The notes below the pieces were generated by a model. That model was not told the origin of the DNA and made no database searches. It saw only the letters and a program-made list of their open reading frames with translations. This document shows positions 5,210-5,662 of a stretch of DNA of 5,662 bases, piece by piece. Made by a program: the position numbers and the translations under genes. Source of the stretch: Chloracidobacterium sp. UBA7659 (GTDB lineage Bacteria; Acidobacteriota; Blastocatellia; Pyrinomonadales; Pyrinomonadaceae); NCBI GenBank assembly GCA_002483395.1, contig DLHV01000103.1:313-5974 (forward strand), in the 5' to 3' direction. The stretch's first letter is position 1. Each line of letters starts with the position of its first letter.

Positions 5210-5662
5210 ATGGAAAGGACCGGCCCAAGCCAGCTTCGCATTTGTATAACGATCTTAGCAATATCGTCGTTTCTGGCTAACTGCACAACATCGGCAAAGA
5301 GCCGTTATTTTGGGAAGACGAGCCCACCGGCTGCCAATGTCCTTCGTTATATTTCCGGCGCCGAACCCGAATCGCTCGACCCGCAGCTTCCCGACGGTCA
5401 GCCCGAGGCACGCATTCACATGGCCCTCTATGACGGCCTGGTCGAGTATGGCCCGAAGGACCAGCAGCCGATCCCGGCGATAGCAAAGAGCTGGGAGATC
5501 AGCCCGAATGTCGACGAATTTGTCTTCCATCTCCGCGACAACGCCAAATGGAGCGACGGTACGCCGATCACCGCCCGCGATTTTGTATACAGCTTTCGCC
5601 GGGGGTTCGCTCCCGAAACGCTTTCACGGACGGCTGGGCTTGGTTACGCCGTCAAATACGCA
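5210..5662 (+). CDS. Second peptide ABC transporter substrate-binding lipoprotein (partial, 5' end)
   Basis: An open frame of 151 codons continues past the right edge. The N-terminus (MERTGPSQLRI, then a hydrophobic core and FLANC) is a lipoprotein-type signal with C25 as the likely lipidated residue. The Asn just before the Cys is unusual, because Gly, Ala or Ser is the norm there. The mature part begins the SBP_bac_5/OppA fold: SGAEPESLDPQL (49-60), ALYDGLVEYGP (72-82), IPAIAKSWEIS (88-98), FHLRDNAKWSDG (106-117) and TARDFVYSFRR (121-131). These match the family more closely than the same blocks of the preceding gene, so the two are divergent paralogues rather than a recent duplication. It would bind a peptide-like ligand outside the inner membrane and pass it to a permease, presumably encoded further right. 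Confidence 0.92.
   Translation, partial: MERTGPSQLRICITILAISSFLANCTTSAKSRYFGKTSPPAANVLRYISGAEPESLDPQLPDGQPEARIHMALYDGLVEYGPKDQQPIPAIAKSWEISPNVDEFVFHLRDNAKWSDGTPITARDFVYSFRRGFAPETLSRTAGLGYAVKYA

Overview
The window looks like a stretch of bacterial chromosome carrying housekeeping genes, with one small REP/RAYT element inserted. GC content is moderate, and the style (signal-peptide lipoproteins, few Shine-Dalgarno sites, dispersed 'acgcagag / cacagag' intergenic repeats, a REP-flanked RAYT gene) fits an environmental Gram-negative such as an acidobacterium of the Blastocatellia/Pyrinomonadaceae type. That placement is an impression from gene style. No rRNA, tRNA or other phylogenetic marker is present to confirm it.

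Layout: (1) 1-408, minus strand, is the 5' part of an exported helical-repeat protein that runs off the left edge. (2) 409-590 is a divergent intergenic region with a plausible sigma70-type promoter for folD. (3) 591-1520 is folD, complete. (4) 1517-1620 is a degenerate dispersed repeat with inverted arms, whose right end supplies the probable ribosome binding site of the next gene. (5) 1628-1927 is a small MazG-type nucleotide pyrophosphohydrolase. (6) 1944-2570 is a REP-associated tyrosine transposase gene bounded by perfect 25-bp inverted repeats, the right copy lying inside the end of the coding frame. (7) 2593-3198 is coaE. (8) 3264-5132 is a family 5 (peptide/oligopeptide) ABC-transporter substrate-binding lipoprotein with two low-complexity inserts. 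(9) 5210 to the right edge is the 5' part of a second, paralogous substrate-binding lipoprotein with a strong Shine-Dalgarno site.

Everything from folD rightwards is on the plus strand with short gaps, so it may be co-transcribed. folD (one-carbon/folate), the MazG-type hydrolase (nucleotide-pool cleaning) and coaE (last step of CoA synthesis) are general metabolic genes with no shared pathway. The two tandem substrate-binding proteins probably begin a peptide-uptake operon whose permease and ATPase genes would lie beyond the right edge. I found no CRISPR array, phage genes, toxin-antitoxin pair or defence system. The most interesting structure is the REP/RAYT element, not a new multi-gene system.
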